From JAGVPT01 sp963827085 (GTDB lineage Bacteria; Bacteroidota; Ignavibacteria; UBA10030; UBA8401), in the NCBI GenBank assembly GCA_963827085.1, contig CAWGZY010000002.1:310001-374000 (forward strand): 64,000 nt of DNA, written 5' to 3'. Positions 41,437-50,129 of this stretch are shown here, in pieces. The notes under the pieces are model-generated. The model saw only the letters and a list, made by a program, of their open reading frames with translations, was not told where the DNA came from and did no database searches. Each line of letters starts with the position of its first letter. Position 1 is the first letter of the stretch. A program made the position numbers and the translations under genes.

Positions 41437-42246
41437 TTACGGGGCAATAATAAGTTTTGATCGTACGGCATAAGCGCTAAAATATCCCAAGGCTCCGTTG
41501 TTAAAATTTGACAAGGGATTCGCGGGTGATGCCGAGAACGATCCCCTGTCGCCGCTTATCTGTGCTGCTGTTCTAAAGTAGTTGTACACCCCTTCATCAA
41601 TACCCTGAAGGAAAACCACAAGTGTATCTCCGGTCTGAAGTGTGTCGACAGAAAGAACGCTTGTGATCGGTTGACCATCCTGAATGCGATCATCGTAAAG
41701 ATAAATGTTCGGGGAAATGATGCCGTTGCGCATGACGACAAAGCGATAATAGTTTTTTATGCCTGCGGGATCTGTGAAGCGCACATCAATGAGCTTTCGC
41801 AGATTCGATCCAAATGGTGAATTCTCTGTTGCCAATGAATCGATGCCCACGGGCAAAGGCATCGTTGATGAAGCAATATATTCTTTTCCATCCGCAGTAA
41901 CATCAAGCGTATACGTTCTTCCGGGAGTTCCTTGAAGAGCGGAAGCGACATATGTGCCCGATAAGGATGTTTCCATTAGCAGGTCCGAATGTCCAAGATT
42001 GTCGCTCATCACGATATGTGCACCGGCGACCGGAGGAAAAGTATTCGGCTGGTCGAAATTCACGGTTTTGGATAATGTCACATAATACGGCCCGAGCGAA
42101 TCCGATATATTGCCCTCAATAACAATTTCCGGAGCAGCCGAATTCAAATCCACGCTTATCACCTTCTGACAATCAAGGGCGATGAAGCCCAACAGCAGCA
42201 ACAAAAAACCCCTCGCGAAAAGTCGTATGGATGAATTCCTATTCAT
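41437..42246 (-). CDS. DUF4249-family lipoprotein-like protein
   Basis: The start at 42246 (MNRNSSIRLFARGFLLLLLG) leaves 2 bp after the receptor stop; 42252 is also possible. The 269-residue protein has a hydrophobic leader ending FIALDCQK, probably a lipoprotein cysteine with an unusual Asp before it. The body is beta-rich (VIEGNISDSLGPYYVTLSKT, VAGAHIVMSDN, YTLDVTADGKEY, VRFTDPAGIKNYYRF), the pattern of DUF4249, a Bacteroidota surface family found directly after TonB-dependent receptors. It probably binds the receptor's ligand at the cell surface. Confidence 0.8.
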   Translation of the reverse strand: MNRNSSIRLFARGFLLLLLGFIALDCQKVISVDLNSAAPEIVIEGNISDSLGPYYVTLSKTVNFDQPNTFPPVAGAHIVMSDNLGHSDLLMETSLSGTYVASALQGTPGRTYTLDVTADGKEYIASSTMPLPVGIDSLATENSPFGSNLRKLIDVRFTDPAGIKNYYRFVVMRNGIISPNIYLYDDRIQDGQPITSVLSVDTLQTGDTLVVFLQGIDEGVYNYFRTAAQISGDRGSFSASPANPLSNFNNGALGYFSAYAVRSKLIIAP

Positions 42247-42248
42247 AG

Positions 42249-44573
42249 TCAAAACTTGAAGTTATACGTGATTGATGGAACGAACTTAAACAACGATGTT
42301 TGAACGGCTTGGGTCTCCGCCGGATTATTCGGATTTGTTTGAAATGTGATGGTGTATGCATTATCGCGCCCGTATGCATTGTACAGGGAGAAAGTCCAGC
42401 TTGACCGCTCCCCCTGCCACGTAGCACCGAGATCGAGCCGGTGATAGGGAGGCATGCGGTACCCGTTGCGTTCGGTATAATAATTAAACACTTGTCCGTC
42501 AACCCAATATTTTCCGCTGGGGAATGTCACTGCGTTGCCCGTGTTATAGACCCATGCTGCGGAGAAATTCCACGTCTTTGAAAACTGGTACATTGTAACG
42601 ACGGAAATATCATGCGTTTCGTCCTGTCTCGCAGGAAAATAGTTGCCGTCATTGATCTCAGCGAATTTCATCTCAACACGTGAAAGTGTGTAGCCGATCC
42701 ATCCGTTCAGCTGCCCGTATTTCTTTTTGAGAAAGAACTCAATACCGTAAGCCCTGCCCGATCCAAAAAGGAGCTGCGATTCGACATTTGCGTTAAAGTT
42801 TAATTGCGCACCGTTTTTATAGTCGATCTGGTTTTGAAGATTCTTATAATACACTTCAGTCGAAAACTCATACAAGTTGTCGGATAAATTTCGGAAATAT
42901 CCTACCGAATATTGGTCGGCGATTTCCGGCTTCACGTTGTTGCTGCTCGGAATCCACAAATCGGTCGGATTGCTCGTTGTTGAATTGGAGAGAAGATGGA
43001 GATTTTGCGTGCTGCGCGCATAGGATGTCTTCACCGAACTCTCTGCATCCAACACGTAGTTTATGGCAATCCGCGGTTCTACCGAAAAATATGTTTTTAC
43101 AATTGCCCCTGAACCAGCGGAAAGAGAATCAATAGTGTTCCCGTTGGCATCATAGGAGTAGAAGACTCCCGGGCCGAGCACACTAAATGACGAAAAGCGA
43201 ATGCCGTAATCGACACCGAGAAGCGGCGACGGTTTGAAGTCGTGGGCAACATATAAAGCATTCTCCCAGGCGTACTTATTGTTGATTTGCAATGGATTGG
43301 AATTAGAACTGTTTGCAAGCGAAACGGTTCCGGGCGTGATCGAATGATATACTGAATTTAACCCAAACTTCAATCCGTTTTGTGCATCGATATAATACTG
43401 GAAATCCTGCTTGAGATTATAGTCTTTAAGTATCGAAGCGACCAATAAACTGTTGCCTCCAAAGTTTGCGTTAATATTATAGTCGTAACTGCTGTAAATG
43501 AGGGAGGTATTAGAAAAGACCTTCTCGCTGAATAAATGATTCCAGCGCAGCGTTCCGGTGGCATTCCCCCAGTCGAATCCAAAGGTAGAACCAAAACCAA
43601 GAACATCCTTGCCAAAATAGCCCGAAAGATATATTCTGTCATTATCTCCTGCTTGGTAATTTGCCTTGGCATTGAGATCGTAGAAATAGAGCCGCGTCTG
43701 ATTGATGGTGCTGTCCTTGGAAAGTTTCAGGAATAAATCGGCGTACGTCCGCCGCCCGGAGATGGAAAACGAACTTGTCTCGTCGGCAATCGGACCTTCA
43801 ACAGTCAACCGCGAAGCGATCAGACCGATACCGCCGTTGACGCCAAACTGTTTATCGTTGCCATCCTTCATCTTGATATCAAGCACCGAAGAAAGCCTTC
43901 CGCCATATTCGGCCGGCATTTCTCCTTTATAGAGCGTAACGTCTTTAATGGCATCGGAATTGAAGACCGAAAAGAATCCCAAGAAATGCGATGCGTTGTA
44001 CACCGTTGCTTCATCCAGAAGAATCAAATTCTGATCGGATGCCCCGCCCCGTACATAAAACCCGCTATTTCCTTCTCCCGCAGATTTAACACCGGGAAGC
44101 AATTGGACTGTTTTTAGAACGTCTTTCTCACCCAGCAAGACGGGGATGTTTTGTATTTCCTTAACGTCGAGAGTTTGAACTCCCATTTGCGTGTTAGTAA
44201 CATTATCGTCCTTTCGCTCACCCGTGACGACAACCTCTTTTTGTTCGACGCTTTTCTCAACAAGGTTAAAAGATCGTTTAACATTTTGATTGAGAATTAC
44301 TTGAACTGACTGGGGTCCATATCCCAAAAAATATGCCGTCAACGTATACGTTCCTTCGGGAATCGTCAGAGAGTAATATCCGTAGGCGTTCGTTGCGGCT
44401 CCGGTTTGCTGCAATTCTTTTACCGTTAGTGTTGCCCCGATCAACGCTTCACCGGTCTGAGAGTCCTTAACGTACCCGCTCATAGTATATTTACTCGGGT
44501 CATCTTCACGCGGACCTGATTCTGCATAAACATTCGCTGCGACAAAGAAGAATAATACGAGGCGTTTGATCAT
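42249..44573 (-). CDS. TonB-dependent receptor with carboxypeptidase-regulatory N-domain
   Basis: The 774-residue outer-membrane receptor has a signal peptide (MIKRLVLFFFVAANVYA) and a carboxypeptidase-D regulatory-like domain (about 30-110: MSGYVKDSQTGEALIGATLT). The plug follows (EVVVTGERKDDN, KTVQLLPGVKSAGEGNSGFY, RGGASDQNLILLDE), then a ~550-residue beta-barrel ending in FKFVPSITYNFKF. It imports a large substrate with TonB energy. The DUF4249 gene follows without a gap, a pairing frequent in this phylum. The substrate is unknown. Confidence 0.9.
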   Translation of the reverse strand: MIKRLVLFFFVAANVYAESGPREDDPSKYTMSGYVKDSQTGEALIGATLTVKELQQTGAATNAYGYYSLTIPEGTYTLTAYFLGYGPQSVQVILNQNVKRSFNLVEKSVEQKEVVVTGERKDDNVTNTQMGVQTLDVKEIQNIPVLLGEKDVLKTVQLLPGVKSAGEGNSGFYVRGGASDQNLILLDEATVYNASHFLGFFSVFNSDAIKDVTLYKGEMPAEYGGRLSSVLDIKMKDGNDKQFGVNGGIGLIASRLTVEGPIADETSSFSISGRRTYADLFLKLSKDSTINQTRLYFYDLNAKANYQAGDNDRIYLSGYFGKDVLGFGSTFGFDWGNATGTLRWNHLFSEKVFSNTSLIYSSYDYNINANFGGNSLLVASILKDYNLKQDFQYYIDAQNGLKFGLNSVYHSITPGTVSLANSSNSNPLQINNKYAWENALYVAHDFKPSPLLGVDYGIRFSSFSVLGPGVFYSYDANGNTIDSLSAGSGAIVKTYFSVEPRIAINYVLDAESSVKTSYARSTQNLHLLSNSTTSNPTDLWIPSSNNVKPEIADQYSVGYFRNLSDNLYEFSTEVYYKNLQNQIDYKNGAQLNFNANVESQLLFGSGRAYGIEFFLKKKYGQLNGWIGYTLSRVEMKFAEINDGNYFPARQDETHDISVVTMYQFSKTWNFSAAWVYNTGNAVTFPSGKYWVDGQVFNYYTERNGYRMPPYHRLDLGATWQGERSSWTFSLYNAYGRDNAYTITFQTNPNNPAETQAVQTSLFKFVPSITYNFKF

Positions 44574-44742
44574 CGAGTAAAAGAAACTTTTTTTAAGTTA
44601 TGAAGAAAACAACGACGACACTATTTTCATTTGGGGCTTTCCATTTCTGAAAACACTTTTCTGTTTTCAGTGCGATACTTGAATAACAATCTAAGACTCA
44701 AACAAATGTTGGATGGTATCGAAGGTCTTATAGGCGGATTTG

Positions 44743-45158
44743 TCAGACCTGTATCTTCTTGAAGAAATAACCTCCCAGCCACAGAAACACGAGCGTCGCT
44801 GCTCCAAGAACAATAACGTCTATTCCTAAACCGTAATGGCCGGCATTGATTGGCAAGCCGCTCAGGGCATCAATTCCGTACGAAAGGGGATCAATGCGGG
44901 CGATAAGGTCAATCGCCTTCGGCAATCCTAGAAGCGGGAATAAGGCGCCGGAGAGAAAGAATAGCGGCATCAGGAGAAAATCCATAATCAATTGGAATCC
45001 CTGCATACCATCGAGAAAAGAAACGCTGCCAGGAACATAATCCCTATTGCCGGAATAACAGCGAACCAGCATACGGGAGGGAAGCCAAAGATGAGCGATA
45101 TGAATATCACGATATTTTTGAGCTGGTTTCTAAAAACAACTCCGGTGCACGGGAAGAT
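44743..45158 (-). pseudogene. ABC-2 type transporter permease relic, frameshifted and 5'-truncated
   Basis: Read on the minus strand, 44743-45072 encodes the C-terminal end of an ABC-2/DrrB-type permease (GFQLIMDFLLMPLFFLSGAL, then LARIDPLSYGIDALSG-like and a last helix). Immediately upstream in another frame, bases ~45158-45003 encode a matching earlier helix (CWFAVIPAIGIMFLAAFLFS). Joining the two frames near 45003-45020 restores the family order. A TGA closes the upstream frame at about 45159, and no ATPase or earlier helices are present. It is therefore a decayed remnant. Confidence 0.65.
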
Positions 45159-45165
45159 TCAATTG

Positions 45166-45729
45166 TTAAGCCTGATGGGAACCACACCATTCTTCTGCAG
45201 TCATCACTTCCGCCTGCCGGGGGAAAATTTTTGTCGTAAGCACGCGGTGAACTTCCTCATCCAAATCCGCACAACAATCAGAAAGGAGAGTTATTTCATA
45301 ATCCTTGTCTGCTGCTTCCCGCATGGTAGATAATACTACTCCGCTGGTTGCAATGCCGGAAAGCACAATGTGTTTTATTCCAAGCGACCGCAGCACTATT
45401 TCCAAATCGCTGCCGGCAAACGCACTCACTCGTTTTTTTGTTATAATAATATCGCCTGCCTGCGGCGCAACCGATGCATGAACCCGACCCCCGCCTTCCA
45501 GATCAAGATTCATAGTTCCATTTTTCAACCGTGCAAAAGATTTGTTTTGAGGGCTGACTTCAGGATATCCTCTTCTAAATCCAATCACGACATACAGTAC
45601 CGGTATTTTACTACTGCGGGCTGTCCGTATGACCTTGGTCATAGATTGAATGAAGGCGTTACTATCCTTCAGCTGTTTTATGGTAGCCTCTTGAACATCC
45701 ATCACCAATAGCGCTCTGTTCTGATCCAT
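45166..45729 (-). CDS. Isochorismatase-family hydrolase
   Basis: ATG 45729 (MDQNRALLVMDVQE) gives 187 residues, the usual length; the longer frame adds a non-conserved leader. The catalytic Asp (D11) lies in LVMDVQE and the Lys in IITKKRVSAFAGSDL. The nucleophile loop reads LSGIATSGVVLSTMREA: Val stands where cysteine hydrolases have Cys. This variant occurs in many family members, so the enzyme may act by an isochorismatase-like rather than thiol mechanism. The C-terminal LLSDCCADLDEEVHRVL and FPRQAEVMT are family-typical. It lies beside the permease relic with no clear partner genes. Confidence 0.8.
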   Translation of the reverse strand: MDQNRALLVMDVQEATIKQLKDSNAFIQSMTKVIRTARSSKIPVLYVVIGFRRGYPEVSPQNKSFARLKNGTMNLDLEGGGRVHASVAPQAGDIIITKKRVSAFAGSDLEIVLRSLGIKHIVLSGIATSGVVLSTMREAADKDYEITLLSDCCADLDEEVHRVLTTKIFPRQAEVMTAEEWCGSHQA

Positions 45730-45883
45730 TTTTGCAATTCTCGATTTAAAAGTTTCGGCGCCTCTCTTCCACAATGAAAATATATCCATTTTTTATTGGC
45801 ATCGCAACAACGCCCGGGGCGCGAATATGAACATTCGGCAACAAATTCTAGCAGCACCAGGAGAACAAACCAAAGGAGAGTTT

Positions 45884-45943
45884 ATGGCTCAAGATATCGT
45901 CGACAATCTGGCAACACCAGCGGTTCTGGAGTCGAAGAAGTGA
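45884..45943 (+). CDS. Possible 19-residue microprotein or leader peptide
   Basis: AAAGGAGAGTTT immediately precedes an ATG that opens MAQDIVDNLATPAVLESKK and a TGA stop. The ribosome site is one of the best in the window, but the frame is very short and no family is recognised. It could be a genuine small protein, a leader peptide or the eroded start of a lost gene. The sigma70-like promoter found nearby is downstream of it, so it would need its own promoter. Confidence 0.25.
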   Translation: MAQDIVDNLATPAVLESKK

Positions 45944-46015
45944 ACATCATCTCAAACAATGAACAAAAAATCATCGGCGAATCGGACCAACAATTGCGTA
46001 ATCGAGTTTTTTCTC

Positions 46016-46044
46016 TTGACATAGTCGGAAAATAATGCTACAAT
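46016..46044 (+). promoter_or_regulatory. Consensus sigma70-type promoter upstream of the subtilase
   Basis: TTGACA at 46016-46021, a 17 bp spacer and TACAAT at 46039-46044 (preceded by TGC, an extended -10) form an almost ideal promoter on the plus strand. Transcription would start near 46051 and leave a ~208-nt leader before the subtilase ATG at 46259. The leader holds two small hairpins (GGCATTA 46161-46167 with TAATGCC 46180-46186; GACGGC 46203-46208 with GCCGTC 46222-46227). Confidence 0.6.
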
Positions 46045-46258
46045 TGCTCAACCTAAGTGCGGGAAAAATGGGAACCCACATTCAAATCTCATCTCAAAGT
46101 TAAACTTCAGGAATAGTATTAACCTTTCTACTGCTGTTTGATAGTTGCTGTCGCTTCTCAGGCATTACTATAACAGCAATAATGCCAAGAACAGTTCACG
46201 ACGACGGCATTGGTACGCGCCGCCGTCAGCTTAGCCGCATTCGTTAGGAGAAAATACT

Positions 46259-49200
46259 ATGTGCAAACCCTCACCGTTCACAACTGCTATTTCGATCTTC
46301 TTTTTAGTTCTCATTTCGATCATTCAAAGCAGTGCGCAATCCCCAGCAATTCCACCTGCCATAAAGGGAAAGAAGACATTGCAGATAGAAACGGTGAATG
46401 CGAAACCTGGCGAAATTGTTGAACGAATAACGCGCCGGGACGGGACATCGAAAAATTTAATCATCGATATGACGGAACAAGTCTCACTCATCGTTGAATT
46501 AAAGGATGAACCGTTATTCCTGCAACAGCTTCATAGTGCAGGGTCATTAATGAAGATTGCTGATCCACGCATTCATTTGAACCAGTTCCGATCAGATTTA
46601 TCCACGCTGCATCAGGCGGCAATGGCAAGTACAAAGCTTCAGCTTGCAGCCCCGGTCATAGTACGTGAATTCTCAAAAGTATTTTCAGGAGCTGCAGTAA
46701 AGGTCCCACGGGCACTGATCAACCAGATTGCAGCTCTGAGCTATGTAAAGAAAGTCCATCTGAATACGCCAGTGCATGCCAGTTTGGAACAAAGCGTTCA
46801 TCAAATTAGAGCCGATTCTGTATGGAAGGAATTTGGGAACGAGGGAGATAGTGTTATTGTCGGAGAGATCGATACGGGGATTGATTACGCGGATTCTGCG
46901 CTTGGCGGCGGGTTTGGCCCGGGCTATAAAGTCATCGGCGGATACAATTTTATCGACTCGACCGGGAATCCGATGGATGATAATGGACATGGGACGCATG
47001 TCGCCGGTATCATTGCCGCAAATGGAGCAGGATTGCAAGGTGTCGCTCCGCACGCAAAGCTGATGGCGTTTAAGGTTCTTGATCAAAATGGAGAAGGAAC
47101 TGAAGACGTGGTTATTGCCGGAATAGAAATGGCCGTAGAAGATCATGTTGATATTGCCAATATGAGTCTGGGCGGATCGGGTGATCCGGATGATGCAGCC
47201 TCTACAGCGGTAGATAATGCAGTGCAACTGGGAGTAGTATTTTGCATCGCTGCAGGAAATAGTGGGGGGTTTAGTTCGATTGGAAGCCCGGGCACTGCGC
47301 GCTCAGCTATTACTGTCGGCGCAGTAGATAGTAATAATGTTATTGCTATTTTCAGTTCGCGCGGGCCGGATGCAATAATCTGTTCGATTAAACCGGAAAT
47401 TGTTGCGCCAGGTGTAGATATTCTTTCGAGCTATCTCAACAATTCTACGATAAGCATGAGTGGAACATCTATGGCGACCCCGCACGTGACCGGCGTGTGC
47501 GCTCTGCTGAAATCTCTCCATCGCAGCTGGACTCCGGCACAGATGAAATCGGCCCTCATGAGCTCAGCAGTCGATATCGGAGATGAAGCGATGGTGCAAG
47601 GCGCCGGAAGAGTGGATGCGTTGAGTGCCGCAAAGGTTACGTCTTTCGCCGTTCCATCGCCGTTCAGTTTTGGTTTGGACAGCAGCAATTTCTCCGCATG
47701 GAATACTGCCGATACGGTTTGGATTACGAACGCAGCATTGCGAAACCAATCCTTCCAGGTTGTATTTGATGGTGTTCAGTCCGGCACAACGCTGACAGCG
47801 AATCCATCATCATTCTCCGTGGGGCAAAACGATTCCCAGCAAGTGATTATTTCTTTAAGCGTTAATAATTCAGCGGTTCCTTATCCACAAAGGGGCTCAT
47901 TAACATACAGCGGCACGGCGCATTTCAACGGAAGTAAAGACACATTGAATATTCCCTGGGCATTTGTAAAAGCCGCAAGGGTCCTGATCACGTCCGATAT
48001 TCCAACCTTCATCTCATTTACGAGTGACTCCTTTTCAACTTCATATCCTGCAATGCCGAATTCAGAATTCATCTGCCCGAACGGCGTTTATGATTTGATG
48101 GCATTTTATCCTCCGCAAATCATCGTTATGAAGGAACAACTCACCGTCAACGGGAATACCTCCATTTCTGTCTCCTCAAGAGAAGCATCGAACTTAATTA
48201 TCGGAAACGGAATAAGTGAAGCTGGAAAATCTCTTAATTCCATGCCGGTAACTTTGAGTAATGCGATTTTGGCATATCCAGATTCGAGCGCAATAGGAAG
48301 CACGGGCTTTTTGGGATTTCCAGATACACTGAAATATTCCAATATTTCCAGCCGATTTACTCTTTATCAAGGGCAATCTGCCACTGATGGATCGGGCAAC
48401 TATTATACTGTGCAGTTTAATCCCATAAAAGGGGTGAATCAAAATATAAGTTTAACCAATAGTGCAAATGATCTTTATGCGGCAAATATCGCTACAAAGT
48501 TTCCCCCTTCAGGTCTGGGGTTTATTGATTGTGTTTGTTGGATTAGGACGCCGTCTTTCGCTTTTGGAGGGTTTGGACCCCACAACAATGAAACAAAAAC
48601 CGGTTCCTTTAATGTTAAAATGTTTTCCACGAAAGATGTAGATTCGGGTTATGGATTTTTTCAAAGTCTGTGGGGCACAGATTCCGTGGCGACCCCGCAG
48701 AACACTGGCGATTGGTTTATGGCATATCCGCCGAGAATCATTGGCGATAGCATTGGATTCTTCTACTTTAGCCCTAGTGTGAATGATTATGTTATTGGTA
48801 ATGGCGATACCGTTACCATTGGCGAAGGACCAATGTACACAACGGTAGGATCTCTTAATAATTATTATGGTACTTCTAACATATACTTCGCTCCACAGTT
48901 CTATGGCCAGCTTGATGAACAGAAGAACTCCACATATACCCGCACGCACTACACTGTATCTAATAGCAAAGGCGTTATTGTGGCAACGGGAAATTCGTTG
49001 AGTAATTTCCAACCGATAGATGTTTCCCCGGATGCATACAGCTTCGTCGCAGACAATCATGATTATTATATTAATAGGCAACAAGGCCATGCAACGTTAA
49101 CAGCGCAATTTGATTTGCGGAAACCTTATCCGCAGCTGCCGTTATTTACATCGTTGAGGGTTCTCAATGAAAAAGGGAGGCTTACAGATATGTTCTTTAC

Positions 49201-49813
49201 CGGCGAGCATGGCACAATCGTATTTTCTTACATACCTGAATATACCGACCTGGGTTCCAATGCAGATTCTACACAACTTTATTTTAGGAAAAATGGGACA
49301 ACAGCATGGAATTCACTTGCAGTTTCTAAGACTATCCCGGATACGACAGCTTTGGGAATGATACGCAGCGCCGACCTCTCTTCAACCACTCAATTTGACT
49401 CTGCGGGTATTGATTTAAAATTTCATCTCGTCAATCAATCCGGTAATTCAACCGATTGGGTTCTCGCACCTGCTTTTGGCGTTGGTAAATTCATCGGGAG
49501 CGGTTCACCGGTGGCCGGTGTGAGTAATACAATCAATAAGAATCTTCCAACTGTTTTTGCGTTAAACCAAAACTATCCCAATCCCTTCAATCCCACCACC
49601 ACAATTTCATTCTCTCTTCCATCCCGGTCATTCGTATCGTTGAAGGTTTTTGACATCTTAGGAAGAGAAGTATCGACAATTGTTTCAGGAGAATTGCAGG
49701 CGGGAAATTACACCCGGCAATGGAATGCATCTGCTTTCGCGAGCGGGGTGTACTTCTACCGACTGCAGGCGGGAAGTTTTGTACAGACGAAGAAGGTGAT
49801 GTTAATTAAATAG
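46259..49813 (+). CDS. Subtilisin-like (S8) serine protease secreted by the type IX system
   Basis: GGAGAAAATACT precedes the ATG. The 1184-residue protein has a signal peptide (about 1-27), a propeptide-like region with VSLIVELKDEPL, and the S8 domain with Asp205 (EIDTGIDY), His244 (NGHGTHVAG), oxyanion Asn334 (AAGNSGG) and Ser404 (SGTSMATPHVTG). A ~650-residue beta-rich region follows with Fn3-like folds. The tail LNQNYPNPFNPTTTISFSLP and KVFDILGREV, ending in KKVMLIK, is a type IX secretion C-terminal sorting domain, so the enzyme should be exported and anchored at or released from the surface. A PorV-like barrel is encoded next to it. It likely degrades external proteins. Confidence 0.95.
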   Translation: MCKPSPFTTAISIFFLVLISIIQSSAQSPAIPPAIKGKKTLQIETVNAKPGEIVERITRRDGTSKNLIIDMTEQVSLIVELKDEPLFLQQLHSAGSLMKIADPRIHLNQFRSDLSTLHQAAMASTKLQLAAPVIVREFSKVFSGAAVKVPRALINQIAALSYVKKVHLNTPVHASLEQSVHQIRADSVWKEFGNEGDSVIVGEIDTGIDYADSALGGGFGPGYKVIGGYNFIDSTGNPMDDNGHGTHVAGIIAANGAGLQGVAPHAKLMAFKVLDQNGEGTEDVVIAGIEMAVEDHVDIANMSLGGSGDPDDAASTAVDNAVQLGVVFCIAAGNSGGFSSIGSPGTARSAITVGAVDSNNVIAIFSSRGPDAIICSIKPEIVAPGVDILSSYLNNSTISMSGTSMATPHVTGVCALLKSLHRSWTPAQMKSALMSSAVDIGDEAMVQGAGRVDALSAAKVTSFAVPSPFSFGLDSSNFSAWNTADTVWITNAALRNQSFQVVFDGVQSGTTLTANPSSFSVGQNDSQQVIISLSVNNSAVPYPQRGSLTYSGTAHFNGSKDTLNIPWAFVKAARVLITSDIPTFISFTSDSFSTSYPAMPNSEFICPNGVYDLMAFYPPQIIVMKEQLTVNGNTSISVSSREASNLIIGNGISEAGKSLNSMPVTLSNAILAYPDSSAIGSTGFLGFPDTLKYSNISSRFTLYQGQSATDGSGNYYTVQFNPIKGVNQNISLTNSANDLYAANIATKFPPSGLGFIDCVCWIRTPSFAFGGFGPHNNETKTGSFNVKMFSTKDVDSGYGFFQSLWGTDSVATPQNTGDWFMAYPPRIIGDSIGFFYFSPSVNDYVIGNGDTVTIGEGPMYTTVGSLNNYYGTSNIYFAPQFYGQLDEQKNSTYTRTHYTVSNSKGVIVATGNSLSNFQPIDVSPDAYSFVADNHDYYINRQQGHATLTAQFDLRKPYPQLPLFTSLRVLNEKGRLTDMFFTGEHGTIVFSYIPEYTDLGSNADSTQLYFRKNGTTAWNSLAVSKTIPDTTALGMIRSADLSSTTQFDSAGIDLKFHLVNQSGNSTDWVLAPAFGVGKFIGSGSPVAGVSNTINKNLPTVFALNQNYPNPFNPTTTISFSLPSRSFVSLKVFDILGREVSTIVSGELQAGNYTRQWNASAFASGVYFYRLQAGSFVQTKKVMLIK

Positions 49814-49883
49814 TATGGCGCGCGACCGGCTAAGTGCAAAAATTTGGTAGTGTCTCAATTTGAAAATCCGAAAAATAAAAAAG

Positions 49884-49976
49884 AATGTCATGCCCGCCGA
49901 GGCGGGCATCCAGATCAAATTGCATAGATTCCGGTTCCGAAGGAATTCCCTTGGAACTTTCGCCGGAATGACATTA
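49884..49976. repeat. REP-like palindromic repeat family D, copy 3
   Basis: ATGTCATGCCCGCCGAGGCG and GGCATCCAGATCAAATTG, with TTTCGCCGGAATGACATT at the far end, form the same extragenic palindrome as near 9.4 and 33.7 kb. It sits in the 316 bp gap between the protease and PorV-like genes. No gene is seen in the rest of the gap. Confidence 0.65.
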
Positions 49977-50129
49977 AGAATGAAACTGAGGCACAACCAA
50001 AAATTGCGATCGCCGGATATTATGGGTTTAGAACCTCCCCAAGCCGCACCGGGGCAGCACATTGTATCTATTCAGAGAGATTCATCGCTGCGTGTACCCT
50101 GCCACCATCCTGCATGAAAAAAGTCGACT

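Noticed and set aside
45796..46035. 79-codon plus-strand frame before the subtilase
   Set aside because: Low-complexity Ser/Arg/Asn content, no ribosome site, and it overlaps a better-placed microORF and the promoter.
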